A stretch of 64,000 bases of DNA, from NCBI GenBank assembly GCA_918807975.1, contig OU964923.1, forward strand, positions 23,355,235 through 23,419,234, in the 5' to 3' direction. The position numbers were made by a program, and so were the translations under genes. Under the pieces are notes generated by a model. The model saw only the letters and a list, made by a program, of their open reading frames with translations. It searched no databases and had not been told where the DNA came from. Shown in pieces: positions 26,101 to 35,999 of this stretch. The DNA is from Aplidium turbinatum (taxonomy: Eukaryota > Chordata > Ascidiacea > Aplousobranchia > Polyclinidae). Position 1 is the first letter of the stretch, and each line of letters opens with the position of its first letter.

Positions 26101-28526
26101 TAAATCTGGTTATTTCTACTTCTCGTGAAATCTTGTCCCAGCCAGCAAATCAATCTTTTTTGTATTCATTCAACGTCTGCAGTTGTTGAATCAATGAAAA
26201 AAGTTCTGACTGATTTAGTGGGAGGTGCGAATTCATCAATGCATCTTGAGCAGTTCCTCTAATGTAAAGCAGGTAGATAAATTAGTTACCGGTAGCAAAA
26301 GCGTCATTTTGACAACAACCAACATTACAAACACTCAAAACAACCATAGTCACGTGCACAATAGTTCAAACTTCCATTACTTTTCCAGCGGCTTCATGTT
26401 TCTGAGGTTGATCTGTCCTGCAATCGTGAACCCGAAAATGTTCAACATGATATCCGACTCACCGTCCCCCACTGCTGCCAGGAGCTTGTTACTAGTGGCC
26501 AAGTCAATACAGGTATCATTGCTCGCAAAACTCAAACCGTGCCCTAGATGGTTTTTAACGTTGAAGTGATGTCACCAAGGCAACTTCTGTGAACCGGAAC
26601 TTTTTTGCGGTTTATCCTTTAGAGCTCTTGCGCTCATCAGAGACCTTTCTACTCTAGCACCACGTAGCGTTCAGCTTGCAATCGTTTTTCATGTTTGTTT
26701 GATGAACGTTTTATTCACGTTTATTTTCGTTGTTTTGGTTGCAAAAGAAGCTAAACGATATTGTATTTTTTTGAACTTGTGGTTTTTTTAACCAACTAGC
26801 AAAGCCGCCATGCTTACAACGTTGACACGATATAAAAGTTATGGCAAGTTGGTAAGGAACTTGAATTGGACAAGGCAAGGTTGGACAAGAACCAGAACAA
26901 GAGAGCGAAAACAAAGCGATCACCCACCCAGACAACAAAATCTGTCATTTTTACATTGATTCAACGTCTGTAGACGTTGAATCGTAGAATCAATATATGA
27001 AGACGTAGAATCAAAACGAAGACATAAATAAAGACGTAGAATCAATATAAAAATGACGGATTTTGCTTCTGGGATTCATAGTGATGGTGGTCGACTTTGC
27101 ATGACCAACGAGCTGCCAAGTAGTGTCAGCGACTCTACGAAGGTCCAAATCACTGCTTGTAACAGTCCGTTGCTTATGTATAATATTGTGGTTACCATCA
27201 TGGCATCAAACTGATGTTATTGCGGACTTGTGGTTTTCTTTGTTACAAAATTATGAGAGTTTTGTGATTAAAATTTGTATGTATTAGAATCTTGCCAACT
27301 TGGTGGAATTTGGAGTGAAGGAATTTTACATGGAATGTGTCAACTCCTTCATCGTAGACAACAAGCCCAAGATTGTTCACTTTATTGAAGAATTGGGGAA
27401 CCGAAACACCCCGGTAACTTGATTATTGAGTAACTAGTACAAGTCATTATTAAAATCTGTTATTGATGAATTAGTTAATTTTTACAATTAATAAACAGAC
27501 ATAGCCCAACAAAAAAAATAACCTCTTTACGCAAGTTATTTTTAAGTTAAGAGGTAATTTCCTTAAACCGTAGACAGATACAACTTTTAACACCTCTGCG
27601 TTAAATGCCGTGTGGTTGCAAGGTTGTATCTGTCTATAGTTGATTTTGTATTGATTTGCCTCTGAATTTCTACAAAGGATTTACTTTGTGGCTATCTTAG
27701 TATCTATCCATTGAAATAAATGCAGCCCACGAAAATGTTTTTAACATTTGAATTGAAACAATACTGAACCCAGCACTCCAGCAGTGTACTTCGTTTGTTA
27801 CATTTGTGCTGATGTCATCAAATTTCCAGCTCGCCAGTGGAAGACTTGCCAGTGAGAGATACAGAGTTGATGTGACCAGAGATTTGGCTTCTTTGTACCA
27901 GATCTGCAAGGAACATTTGCCCGAGCTGCAAGCGCTGTCGAATAAAGAGGTATTGAGGATATGACTTTGAAAAGTGAACTGTTGATGAAAATTGAAAATA
28001 GTTATATCTTTTGAACAAGTTTTGAAAAATTAGAAAGGAGGTAATATGCTTGAAATAAATTATTGTTTACTTCTTGATTGTTTATTAAATGAAATTTAGA
28101 CACACCGTTGTGTAACGAAGTAAACTGGCTGCTCAAAAAAAAGAATTTGCGTTTGGAAGCCATTGATGTAAACGCCGAAGCTTTCCATGAGTATGTCAAA
28201 TTATCGTGGTTTTAAAATCGCGCAACAGTGTTCAGAAAGGCTAATGAGTTAGCTTTGGGTTTTCATGGAGTCATAACTGTTAATTTATATCATTCCATTG
28301 ACTTACAATTATATCGGATCTCACTGTCCTCGAAGTACTCACATTTTTCAACAGCATAATGTGCAAGAAAAGACATAATCACTGTGCACTTAACGTGTAA
28401 TAGATGCTTAATAATGGTAACTGTGTTTCTTTTCAGGCCTCTTTGAAGACACTTTTGGGAGTGATCGAACGGTTAAACCAGCGGCAAGCCTCTTACCAAC
28501 TAAGATTACGTCAGCAGGAAAGGTGA
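8091..28526 (+). CDS. RASA1: RASA1-type Ras GTPase-activating protein (p120-RasGAP)
   Basis: Stimulates GTP hydrolysis by Ras downstream of phosphotyrosine signals, at the inner plasma membrane. Coding exons: 8091-8114, 11166-11290, 11558-11710, 12065-12164, 13824-13936, 14469-14569, 14932-15033, 15842-15992, 16562-16773, 17040-17208, 18233-18317, 20985-21062, 23529-23686, 24021-24152, 24365-24509, 24852-24959, 25348-25542, 25653-25861, 26389-26512, 27288-27413, 27830-27949, 28437-28526. All borders are AG/GT and join in phase into ~939 residues (human 1047). Domains: SH2 ~51-140 (WYHGKL; binding Arg77 in YLVRESD), SH3 ~155-215, SH2 ~225-305 (Arg249 in YLIRESD), PH ~342-455, C2 ~472-600, RasGAP ~620-930 with arginine finger in FRATTLASTL (~Arg677) and FLRLICPAI (~Arg793). 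The known functional residues are intact. The N-terminus is short and acidic rather than Gly/Ala/Pro-rich. The first exon is the least certain. Confidence 0.96.
8370..9160. repeat. cluster of dispersed short repeats (AACGTTAAAATCGTGCAG)
   Basis: The word group TTTTAACGTCGCTAAACGTT plus GAAATCGTG(C/T)AGAAAA recurs at about 8370-8460, 8510-8545, 9030-9070 and 9105-9150. It is mixed with copies of GGTACCGTAGCCTAGTTATC near 8920 and 9065. It lies inside the first intron of RASA1. Probably rearranged copies of a small transposon. Confidence 0.55.
9190..9885 (+). mobile_element. LINE reverse transcriptase fragment with internal duplications
   Basis: The plus-strand frame over 9568-9830 gives KTGATECSLHRTISLVNHL, then NILLRIMMMRLRPKL and FVPDKGTTKGIF. 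These match the central reverse-transcriptase palm of non-LTR retrotransposons ('GA..C..HRTISL', 'R.K....I...Q.GF..GKGTT'). A preceding stretch in another frame (to 9589) gives ILNHIYDTGKTLVIWYVP, so there is a frameshift near 9570-9600. The segment ATATCGTTTCTTTTATAGTT plus GAAGCTTTAGATG(A/G)GTGG appears twice (about 9200 and 9460), and part of it a third time near 9835. The first Asp motif and catalytic YADD are not present. Confidence 0.7.
9902..9990. mobile_element. palindromic MITE, best full-length copy
   Basis: An almost perfect 89-bp palindrome. It runs CCCAGACGGCAAAATCCGTC, then CATTTTTACATTGATTCAAC, a centre GTCTGCAGAC, and the mirror image to TTGTCTGGG. Related copies lie across the RASA1 introns. 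Where the edges are clear (13521-13580), TA flanks both sides, which points to a Tc1/mariner-type nonautonomous family. Confidence 0.85.
10190..10304. repeat. solitary inverted arm of the 6.9-kb fold-back family
   Basis: Reverse complement of the left terminus at 6897-7010. It has (C)TCCGAATAGGGAACTC words after an A/T-rich tract and ends GAATAGTAGCAGACCC, the mirror of the 6897 edge. It lies in RASA1 intron 1. Confidence 0.7.
11327..11408. mobile_element. palindromic MITE copy
   Basis: Begins CAGACAGCAGAGTCG, has centre AACGTCTGCACACGTTGAA, ends TTACTGTCTGGG followed by TA. Same family as 9902-9990; in a RASA1 intron. Confidence 0.8.
11755..11946 (-). mobile_element. tRNA-derived SINE copy
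   Basis: Read on the minus strand from 11946 it starts like a tRNA: ATAGCCGAGTGGTGAGAGCC (box A) and, about 40 nt on, GCAGGTTCGACACCG (box B). A non-tRNA body follows. Two further minus-oriented copies lie at 31868-31972 and 60030-60262. The class II (Ser/Leu-like) A box suggests its tRNA ancestor. Confidence 0.7.
12230..13022. mobile_element. nonautonomous hAT element
   Basis: The left end AGTGGTTCTCAACCTT and the right end GGTTGATAACCGCT are imperfect inverted repeats of the widespread hAT 'AGTGGTTCTCAACC' type. The flanks GATCTATA and GATCTAGC agree at the first six of eight bases, consistent with an aged 8-bp target duplication. No transposase is present. It lies in a RASA1 intron. Confidence 0.7.
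13521..13580. mobile_element. short palindromic MITE copy with TA duplication
   Basis: CCCAAACAGC...GCTGTCTGGG, flanked by TA on both sides (13519-13520 and 13581-13582). One arm is shortened. It fixes the family's target site as TA. Confidence 0.75.
16324..16410. mobile_element. palindromic MITE copy
   Basis: CCCAGACAGAAAATCAG at the left, centre CATCTGCAGACGTTGAATC, right end GCTGTCAGGG. In the RASA1 intron just before the exon at 16562. Confidence 0.75.
18343..19624. mobile_element. hAT-like MITE with 8-bp target duplication, host of a nested mariner
   Basis: Terminal inverted repeats CAGGGCTGGGGAGC and GCTCCCCAGCCCTG. The identical 8-bp sequence GTTTTATG lies on both sides (18335-18342 and 19625-19632), the hAT hallmark. 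The subterminal regions are rich in GGCTCCGGCTCCAGCTCCGG. The element is split by a palindromic mariner at 18534-19391. It lies in the RASA1 intron between the exons at 18233 and 20985. Confidence 0.88.
18534..19391. mobile_element. mariner/Tc1-type snap-back palindrome carrying two copies of a transposase 5' end
   Basis: Ends CAGTGCCGGCAAAAAAAATC and the mirror image, flanked by TA. Arms of about 400 bp are nearly perfect inverted copies. Each arm contains the start of a Tc1/mariner-like transposase reading inward: MGRKKKQMEEKPRAL, then (with a frameshift) ARDIGVSRKAIYQLKR, a helix-turn-helix. The rest of the gene is missing, so this is a head-to-head deletion product, not an active element. 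Confidence 0.85.
20804..20880. mobile_element. palindromic MITE copy
   Basis: GGCAGCAAAATTCGTC, ATTTTTACATTGATTCAACG, GTCTGCAGAC, then a shortened right arm GACAGATTTTGCTATGTTGG. RASA1 intron. Confidence 0.75.
21612..22210. mobile_element. middle palindromic element with TTAA at both edges
   Basis: Starts TTAAAGGGCGGGGAAACCC and ends with the near mirror GGGTTTCCCCGCTCTTTAA. Arms of about 200 bp pair along their length (ACATGCGTTTTAGCAA, CTCGTCTCGCTAAGGCCGC, GTGACGTCACAAGGTA). TTAA at both ends fits a piggyBac-type target, though TA would fit too; the superfamily is open. Confidence 0.75.
21819..22005. mobile_element. inner Tc1-type MITE
   Basis: A 187-bp palindrome starting TAGTTGTGGCCAAAAGTTTA and ending with its mirror, flanked by TA. 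These are typical Tc1-like ends. It is inserted at the TA in the centre of the middle palindrome, so it is the youngest layer. Confidence 0.85.
23529..24509 (+). CDS. RASA1: RASA1 C2-domain exons (detail)
   Basis: Exons 23529-23686, 24021-24152 and 24365-24509 encode the C2 domain: VRSLQVTIEEAHKL, RPYCTLSLNTVHVGRTK, KPVWSEEFIFDDIPPDV and the closing VRVRARYC. This matches human RASA1 in order and spacing. In the family the C2 domain helps dock the GAP domain on membranes or on phospholipid-binding partners. Flanking introns carry degraded palindromic MITE pieces (about 23715-23750 and 23853-23917). Confidence 0.93.
25142..25278. mobile_element. two adjacent palindromic MITE copies
   Basis: A partial copy ends GACGGATTTTGCTGTCTG near 25200. 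It is followed at once by a full-arm copy with centre CAACGTCTGCAGACGTTAA and end TTTTCTGTCTGGG, then TA. They lie just upstream of the arginine-finger exon of RASA1. Confidence 0.75.
26137..26222. mobile_element. palindromic MITE copy
   Basis: CCCAGCCAGCAAATCAATC at the left, centre CAACGTCTGCAGTTGTTGAA, right end GACTGATTTAGTGGGA. RASA1 intron. Confidence 0.7.
26927..27073. mobile_element. expanded palindromic MITE copy
   Basis: Left arm CCCAGACAACAAAATCTGTC with ACATTGATTCAACGTCTG. The right arm is preceded by several short repeats of GAAGACGTAGAATCAA before AAAATGACGGATTTTGC. The inner repeat expansion makes it ~147 bp instead of ~89. Confidence 0.75.
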
Positions 28527-28834
28527 CTTTTACAGTTTCTCTGTTACATTTATCGCTTGTTTTTACATCAATTTCGCATTGAATTGTGTGGAAATGGTGA
28601 ATTTTCTATTCCCAAGTTCATTATTTATTGTTGCTAACATGTATCCGGAAGAAACAATGTTTGAGGCGATGTACCTCGACGCTTTTTCTACCTTGAATAT
28701 TTGAGGCCCCAACAAACTCAGTTGCTGCAATTACGCGACGTCGCTCGGGGGCCTCGACTAAACGTTTTCATGGTTACTGTATTTGTCTGAGGCTGTATTT
28801 TTTATTTGCTTATTCAGAACGTAACGCTGCGTGT

Positions 28835-28927
28835 CCAGTCAGCAAAATACAGTCTTTTTGACATTGATTTAATGTTTAAGGTTGTTACAACAGTGTACTT
28901 ATAAAAAGGACAGATTTAGTTAACTGG
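28835..28927. mobile_element. degraded palindromic MITE copy
   Basis: CCAGTCAGCAAAATACAGTC with TTGACATTGATTTAATG at the left; AAAAAGGACAGATTTAG at the right. It lies about 300 bp after the RASA1 stop codon, so it may be part of the 3' untranslated region. Confidence 0.5.
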
Positions 28928-29007
28928 TGTCATTCTATTTGTAATAATGTCTTAAATTCATCGGGGAATGACATTTTAACGAAAACGAAAACTTTTGAAA
29001 TGAAAAT

Positions 29008-29013
29008 AATAAA
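29008..29013 (+). terminator. candidate RASA1 polyadenylation signal (AATAAA)
   Basis: Canonical AATAAA about 480 nt after the RASA1 stop codon at 28524-28526. Position and strand are right, but it is not the only AT-rich hexamer in the area. Confidence 0.4.
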
Positions 29014-30348
29014 GCGCTGAAGTTTGTGTGGATAGCTATTTTCGCCTAAAAATGCAGTAGCAACATTTGCTTGAAAATTTGTTTTCGTATTTCCTTAGTC
29101 TTGCCAAACAGTGTTGGAGTTGTTTCTATGTAGTTTTATTGTCAAGGGATCACCGATTACGTTATGTCTTAATTTGCAACTGACTATCGTTGCTGTTCGA
29201 TCAGCGGGATCAAGTCACATTTCAGTACCTGCTCTGGTGATTCAATACGAGAAAGTTTGCGAGTTGTACTTTTGCATTTTATGCCTTTTAACCAAGCTGG
29301 GAAATGCTGCGTTTTTGTGGCAGTTCGATTTTATTTTCCACTGTGGCTTGCCTCGGAGTAAGTTGACTTTACTCGTCAAATTGAAAGGTACTACAAATTA
29401 GTTTACATGAAATCATGCTTGTGGCTTTATTTAACCCTTTTTTCTGAAATACAGCTTTTTCAAATGCGAGCTTGAAGAAATTTCTCATTGTCTAAGGTTG
29501 CGCGAATATCAGGGATCTATAAAGCTGAACATAACTCTAATTTTCTCGTTTCTCATTACACATTCTTCAGTTGTTTTCGCATTCCAAATCGTGTTGCAGT
29601 AATCATCGTCGTTTTATTTATGTTTGATTTACAGCATACGTTTTTCTTAATGCAAAAATATAAGGTGGACGCAATGTTTTGGCGTGTTCTTTCAAGCAGG
29701 GCTGCAAAAATTAAACACTTTTCATTCATTCATATGCATTTATTCATCAGAGAAACGTATAGCGTGACACATTTCAGTTTGAATTAACAGCTAAACAAGT
29801 CAGTAGGCTGCTGACATATCAATGTTAGCGTCTCTGACAGGAAGACAGCAAAACCGTCAAGTCAGTTGGCATCATGTAAGAATGACAGTTCAAATCATTG
29901 TGTTTCAACCAGCAAGAATACACTTACACACAGTAAAAAATAACACGTTGCACAAACATGTACAAAAACTTCATAAAACTGGAATGTTTTGATGCAAGAG
30001 CGAAAGAGAATGCCACTTGTAAAGACTGATGCCACTTGTAAAGACTGATGCCACTTGTAAAGACTGATGCCACTTGTAAAGACTGCAACTGATACGCTGG
30101 AGGTATTAGAATAAAAACGCAGGAGGTAGTTACGCTAACAATATTATTGAAAACATTTAGGCTTCTGTGACGAATAAAACGAAAATCAAGATTTCTACAG
30201 TGTATGATATGTTTTCAAGTAGGCCTGCACTAAAATGTGAAAATGACCCCTATCTCTACTCAGACTATACTAAGCTTACACCACTGTGGCAGCTTCAGGG
30301 CCGAATACATTGGTTTCAACAAACTGAAAAGAAAAGGTAGCAATTAAA
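29014..30348. other. intergenic, no gene seen apart from a short tandem repeat
   Basis: AT-rich spacer between the end of RASA1 and the 3' end of the minus-strand receptor gene. Open frames at 29111-29401 and 29488-29787 have no recognisable features. Confidence 0.5.
30010..30085. repeat. 19-bp tandem repeat, four perfect units
   Basis: ATGCCACTTGTAAAGACTG repeated four times in exact register. Confidence 0.97.
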
Positions 30349-30354
30349 TTTATT
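30349..30354 (-). terminator. polyadenylation signal of the minus-strand receptor gene
   Basis: AATAAA on the minus strand, about 20 nt beyond the TAA stop at 30375-30377. The close spacing supports the proposed last exon. Confidence 0.6.
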
Positions 30355-30374
30355 CAACAAACATAGCTTTTCAG

Positions 30375-33300
30375 TTATGTATCTCTACCAACTAAAGAAC
30401 TGGCAGTAAACTTGGCCCACAACGGACTTTGCGGGTGTTGCTTTGTCTTGAAGTTGCAACGTTTGAAAAGCTGGAAAACTGAGGACCGAAACGACTTATC
30501 CCTGACGCTGTAGACCAAGACGTTAACAAGGCTGAAAAACAAAATAGGTTTAGCCTACATGCAATATTTAAGGTAGCCTATAGGCTTACTAAACTTTCAA
30601 TCCAGGCTAGTTGTAGACCTATATCTAGAAATTTGGCCAAAGCCCCATAGCCTCCTGTTGATAAAAAAAAAAAGAGTAGGCTAGGTCAATGGAGACGGTC
30701 AACCTATGGTCTTGTATTCTTTTGATTACCGGTACCAATGCTGGGAGGCAGACATTAGGCCTACAACTCGAAAAAAAAGTAGGCCTACTCACAGGGTTAA
30801 GAAAAACCTGTTTTTTTTTAAAAAGCCCAACCCGCATGGGTTTTTTAAAAAAAAAAAACGTTTTTTTGGGGTTTTATTGGGTTCAATTTAAAAACGATGC
30901 AAAAAAGGTAGATTCATGCTTATTTCACCTCCAATACTACTTTTTACCAATGAAGTGCCACTCGCTCACAGTAGCCTACATGCTAGCATAACTCAATAAC
31001 ATAATGCACTAGGGCTGCTTAGCTATGAGGCCTTCTTGCATAAATGAGTTTTAGTGTAGCACAAAGTGGCATTACTTGATTTTTGTGTACAGAAATATCC
31101 ATTGTGTTTTCAATTTATCCTTGAAAATTTCCTTCACAATCACATCCTTAAGTCCTAATTTGAAGTTTATTTTAAGTACCTTATGGTACTTTGGTTCATT
31201 TTTTCAATTTTTTTACAAAAATTGGATAAATATGATGCTTTGATTTTTTTATGTTTTTTTTTGAGTTTTTTTAAGTGGTTTTTGAAAAAAACCCACCCGG
31301 GTTTTTTTGGGTTGGGTAAAATACCGACAATCCTGCCTACTCGTAGGTTAAAAGTGCCTTGCTGAGCGGTAATTAAATCGAGCCATGTGAGACTCAAAAG
31401 TTTTGTTAAATTTATTTTTTCTCTATCACAAGTGCTTCAATTTGTTAATTGAAGCACTTGTGCATTGAAGCAGCCCAACAAGCATTTATAATTGATTAAC
31501 TTACATTAAAACGTGCACTTAGGGTTATATAAGCTTCATTCACCTGTTTGTAGTGCCTATGTAAAAACATATCAAATAGGCAGTGGACACGCTTGAGCAG
31601 TCAAGATAACCGCTGTAAAGAAGGCCAACAGCAATTGCGAGGGGAACTGCAAGTAAATTATATAGCAATAAAAACTAATCAAGCAACGATAGTCTATAGG
31701 TAACTATTTGTTTCAAAAGCATACTCTGCAAAAAATCCAGAATGCTAAGCAATTTTGTTGCACCCAATTTATTAAGCCCCTGCTGTTAATTGAAAACAGA
31801 CCATACCCATGATGTAGACAACCAGGAAAGGAAATCAACTAAGCTACCCACTGCAAAACTTCTCACGAAGTGTTTTGTCAAGATGCAGCTGCCTGCTTTC
31901 GGTGGTCGTTCAATCTACATCCTTTCAAACATTGGTCATCCAGACACTTCTACCACTCAGCCGTGCAACCCAACAAAATGTAGCCTACGATTTAGGCTAC
32001 TGCTTCATTTGATGAAACAATTCGAAAAGTTATGTTGGGAGCCAAGCTGATCTGAAATCACTAAAACTATTTTACTCGTCCTGCTGTAAAATTGTTAGGC
32101 TTATAACTTACGTAAAGTTAAAGTGAATCCAAATTGCATCAACGCAACGGTTTTGAATAGAGAAAATTGCTTGTTGGTAAATTTATCCTCATCACCCCGA
32201 GAAGAACCGACTTCCAGTACACGCATGCGGGAACTCTTCAGTTTTCGGTGACCAAGTATTGCAGTCAAAATCGAAAAAAGTGTCTGAAACAGAAGTCAAA
32301 CATGCATTGTTGAGAGAATATGTTGGACACTATAGGCCATTATTAACCAACCAACAAGATTTTTGGGCTCCCATGGCAGCATCACAAATGAATTTGATGT
32401 TACTACACTACAGCAAAATAATATCATGATTTCTTCAACTTCCTGGGGCCCTTGAAAAGGCTCTGAGCCCCTAAAATAACTCCAGACTTAGGTTCAAAAG
32501 TATTTTCTGAACCCGCCTGTCAAGGCTGCGGAGCACACATCAGCCCATAGCCTACTCGGCTGTAGGCAAGCTATAACTCTGTAATCAGTAGGCTCAAGCT
32601 ATGTTCCAAAAATTATAACAAAACAGAAATGCAGGTGTTGATCATGTAGACCTTGTGAGTTGTGGCAACTTGGTATAACTTCACACAACTTCAATCTTAC
32701 CATCAACAGGTAGGGTAAGAGCAAGAGCAAAAACAACATGGCAATTGCTGGGGCGAACGAATTGTCTTCAGAATATGGAGCCAAAGTAGGAAAATAGATG
32801 AATATGATGTGGACATAGTTGAACTCGAAATGTTGCGGAAAAAATGCTAAATATATAGAGATGGTATTAAAAAAAGTGAATTTTACAATGATGTCAGTTG
32901 GCATAAATTACTGTCTTTATTTTGCATGATTCTGATACAGTTCAGTAACGTTAGTTTTGCGTTATGATTATTGCCTTCGTGCTAGTGCATTGCACCGAGT
33001 CACATGCGCTTGGTTGCCTGGTTGGTTTTGGTTGGTTTTGAATCTTTATCCTCTGACTGACAAAGTCTTGATTGGTTATTCCTGGTAGTTTCGCATACTT
33101 GCAAAGGCTCTTGATTTTTTGTCGTAAGCTACCAAGGGCCTGAATTTGAATCAACCAATAGTCGATTAAAATCTAAAAAACTTTAAAAAAAAACTACAAT
33201 TACCTGGAGATGAAGCAGACACAGCAGCTAGTGCCCAAACCAGCAGGAGGCTCAGATAAATGGCCTTGGTTGTTTGCAATTTGTATCGGAAAGGCCATAA

Positions 33301-35218
33301 AATAGCATACAGGCGCTGGGCACCGAGAAAAACCAAATGATAAAGAGATGATGTGTAACAAAGTAAGTAAAATATCCCTCCAGCAATTGCAGATGCAGAT
33401 CCTTGATAAGTGTCTTGCTCCGTTATAATTTCTTCTGCAGTGCTTCTCATTGTCCAAGCATAGTTTGGCAATACAATAACCAAAAGTTCCAAGCCTGCGT
33501 AAATATGATATAAAAATACAAAAGCCATTATGTAGTCTACTGTGTAAACCTAAAAGTAATAAGGTGATCTTGTAGTAGAAAGCTTACAAAGTTAACAGAA
33601 CAGGTGTTTATACCTAGCCAAAAGTCCAAAATATTCGCACATTTATGCTAATCATGATCTCTGTAGGATTTTCGAAATAGTAGATCGTTTTCCTTCGTGG
33701 CTATGTGGGAAGTTAATCTTTAAACTGCTTACTTTACTATATACAGTAGCCTACAAAGCACGCTCAAAATAAATCGTCTGCTATTTAGGCCTACAAGCAC
33801 AGTGCATAACCAAAAGCCTGAGGCAGATGGGTCAAAAGTAGTTGAAGTGGCCACACTTACAGTAGGCATACTACGTTTTGATGAAATTAAAAATAATATA
33901 TTTTTAACGCAATTATTATGTAAAAATTTGTCCAAGGTTTATTTTTAACTAACTGAAAGAAAAAGTTTGTTGCCTCTTGAAAATTGTAGCCCTGCATTAG
34001 CGATCACATCCGCCTAATTTATCACGATGCATATTTCCTACGCAAAAATTAACACAAGCAGTTTTAAGATAAGCTCTACTGTTTTACGAAGAGCAATTAA
34101 AATTAGTTCAAGAGCATTTGGGCAATGAAAAAATGTCAATTTGTAGTCTACTGTAGCTAATTGACAATATAGGCCTCACAGCATAGACTTGATGCAACGT
34201 TTTTCAACCGTTTCAGTGGCACAGAACACTTTTGTAGAGAAAGAAGGTTCTGAGATGCCAGACCAAAAAAAATCCAAACGTTGTTGTAGAAAAGCAAACA
34301 ATAAACTCAATCACAATTTATTTGCTTATTTATGTTTAGTGTGACATCTGTGCTTGTTTCGCTGTTGCCGTGAAGTGATGTAAATCATACAAGAGTTTAG
34401 CTTTTACAGAATATCTGCACTTCCACTAGCAAGCATGCAGACTTTTTGTTGCGATTATGGCGCAATCATACTTTGAGTGGTAGAATCTCACTGCTTAGAA
34501 TTGTAACAATTGCAGGCCTACTGCACATCACATGAGTGAAATCCTTGAATGTTTTCTGTGGTAGGCCTATACTGGTGTTCTGCGGAACAACGGTTGAATA
34601 TCACTGGCCTAATCTAGTCTACAAATAGAGCATAAACTACAACAATTTTAACAAGTGTACCAAGCAAGTGCTATTAAATAAATATTTCTTACCAATCGTA
34701 ATATCAGCAAGAGCTAATGAAGTTTTGAAGATGTCTCTTTTTGTGCCTTTGTTTTTTCGAGAATTTTGATATTGAACAACAATGATAAGGAAGTTTCCAA
34801 CAAAAATTGCCAAAGCAAATAAAATAACAAGAAATGCGAAAATGCCAGATGCAGCACTGGGGCAGTCATCGCACGAGCTCAAAGAAGTGTTGGAACAAGA
34901 CAAGAAAGCCGACGATTTACAAATGCCCGGAACTCCGCAAACTTCATCAACTTTACTGAAGGAAGGGGCGGATGTAGAGTTGAAAGCACTTTTTGTGAGA
35001 TTGGTGTTAGATACATTTAGATTAGAACTGGAATTGACGTCTGAGATCTGATTAGAAACTCCTTTTTTCAGATCTATTCTGACTGGCATAAAAATGTTAT
35101 GTCTATTGGGGATATAGAAATTTCCCAGCAACAAGCCTTTTCTTCGAGTGGTACTTTCATTGTTCGAGAACCCTTCGGATACAAAGCTTGGCGATTTCGA
35201 TGGTAATCCAACAAGCAT
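30375..35218 (-). CDS. rhodopsin-like seven-transmembrane receptor, paralog A
   Basis: Six coding exons on the minus strand: 35218-34693, 33494-33204, 32846-32701, 32283-32112, 31646-31544, 30531-30375. They splice in phase to about 464 residues. The N-terminus is extracellular, ~125 residues, with several N-glycosylation sites and the cysteine set C-x5-C-x7-C-x7-C-x2-C (starts CGVPGIC). TM1 has VGN; TM2 SLALADITIG; TM3 ends LGAQRLYAILWPFRYK; TM4 LLLVWALAAVSAS; TM5 AMLFLLLLLPYLLM; TM6 FGFTLTLLPLAIAV; TM7 SLVNVLVYSVRDKSFR, then a short basic tail. Layout and LAxAD/RLYAI motifs indicate a class A GPCR, but DRY reads QRL, NPxxY reads NVLVY, and the usual TM3 and loop-2 cysteines are absent. Ligand unknown. 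An in-frame open stretch continues above the ATG at 35218, so an upstream coding exon cannot be excluded. Confidence 0.9.
31427..31462. repeat. perfect 16-bp hairpin in a receptor intron
   Basis: CACAAGTGCTTCAATT, a 4-nt loop TGTT, and the exact complement. It lies in the intron between the last two exons of receptor A. Too short for a typical microRNA precursor; more likely a small MITE relic. Confidence 0.8.
31868..31972 (-). mobile_element. degraded tRNA-derived SINE copy
   Basis: Aligns by eye with the SINEs at 11755 and 60030: AAGTGTTTTGTCAAGATGCAG, then the box B and A remnants CTACCACTCAGCCGTGCAACC. Same orientation. It lies in an intron of receptor A. Confidence 0.5.
34195..34606. 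mobile_element. possible nonautonomous hAT element
   Basis: Left CAACGTTTTTCAACCGTTTC and right CGGTTGAATATCACTG are imperfect inverted ends. Both sides then carry a GCACAGAACAC / GTGTTCTGCGG pair. No target duplication is visible. In intron 1 of receptor A. Confidence 0.4.
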
Positions 35219-35937
35219 TTTTGTCAACTTTTTTTCTAATAGCTTTCTTGCGATGGAATGTTTTCAGTTTGTTTGTTTTCTGTAAAAATTGTCTATAAGC
35301 TTAAGTGTAAATAGGCTAAAAACAGAGGGAAACTGTTCACCAGGCATTTGATAAATAAAACGACTTGCGTTCTTGTGGTGACTATAGACTACTAGGTTGA
35401 GCAATAAGCACCAAAGAGCTTTTAAATTTCAACGTCCGGAGAAATTCGTTGTTTGTAAACACTCTATAACTTTAGACTATAAAATTATTCGGACCAACAT
35501 TACTATTCTTAAAACTGAAAAAGATTATACAAAAAAGATTGCTTACAGAAAGTTGGCACATAAATCAAAAGGCACGACGTGTTCTTAACCAGAATGATGG
35601 TCAGAGCTTTTCCTCTGCGTACAAAAAATAACTTTGACTTTGCGTTCACCTTTTCCTTTGCTCGGAGTTTTTGCACAATCGCTGTAATTGCTAATTCCAT
35701 TTCTGTCTTGTCTCATATTATTTCAACGTTTCTTGACGTTGACATTAAAGAGATAGATAAATTTACGCTGCCGGATAGTAACTTACTGTTTTTAGGCATA
35801 ACTGCGTTATCAATTAAACTGAGCGGTAATCTTGTTGCGTTTTTTTTAAACTCTGGTTCTTGCTACTTCGTCAGTATGTTTTTGTGTTGTGCCATTTGTT
35901 ACTGAGCAGGTTGTGTTAAGCCTACCTGTTTCAGCTC

Positions 35938-35985
35938 CTTTGATGAAGGCAGTCCTGCTGACTGACGAAACGTCGGTGATAAAAG
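35938..35985 (+). ncRNA. hammerhead-like motif (degenerate), copy 1
   Basis: TTTGATGAAGG, then a CAGTC-CTGCT-GACTG stem-loop, then ACGAAACGTCGG. The order 'TGATGA, stem II, GAAAC' is that of a hammerhead ribozyme core, as found in Penelope-like and other retroelements. The C of CUGAUGA is replaced by T, so activity is doubtful. A second copy is at 43188-43235. Confidence 0.35.
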
Positions 35986-35999
35986 CTAGGCATCATCCT

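Noticed and set aside
30689-31397. Repeated CCCAACCC / GGGTTTTTT words suggesting a terminal-inverted-repeat element
   Set aside because: The two sides are only loosely similar, with long A/T runs; no clean ends or target duplication could be found.
33001-33170. Similarity of 33020-33140 (minus) to 60690-60800 around TATGCGAAACTACCAGGA
   Set aside because: The shared core is short (about 20 bp); not enough to define a repeat family.
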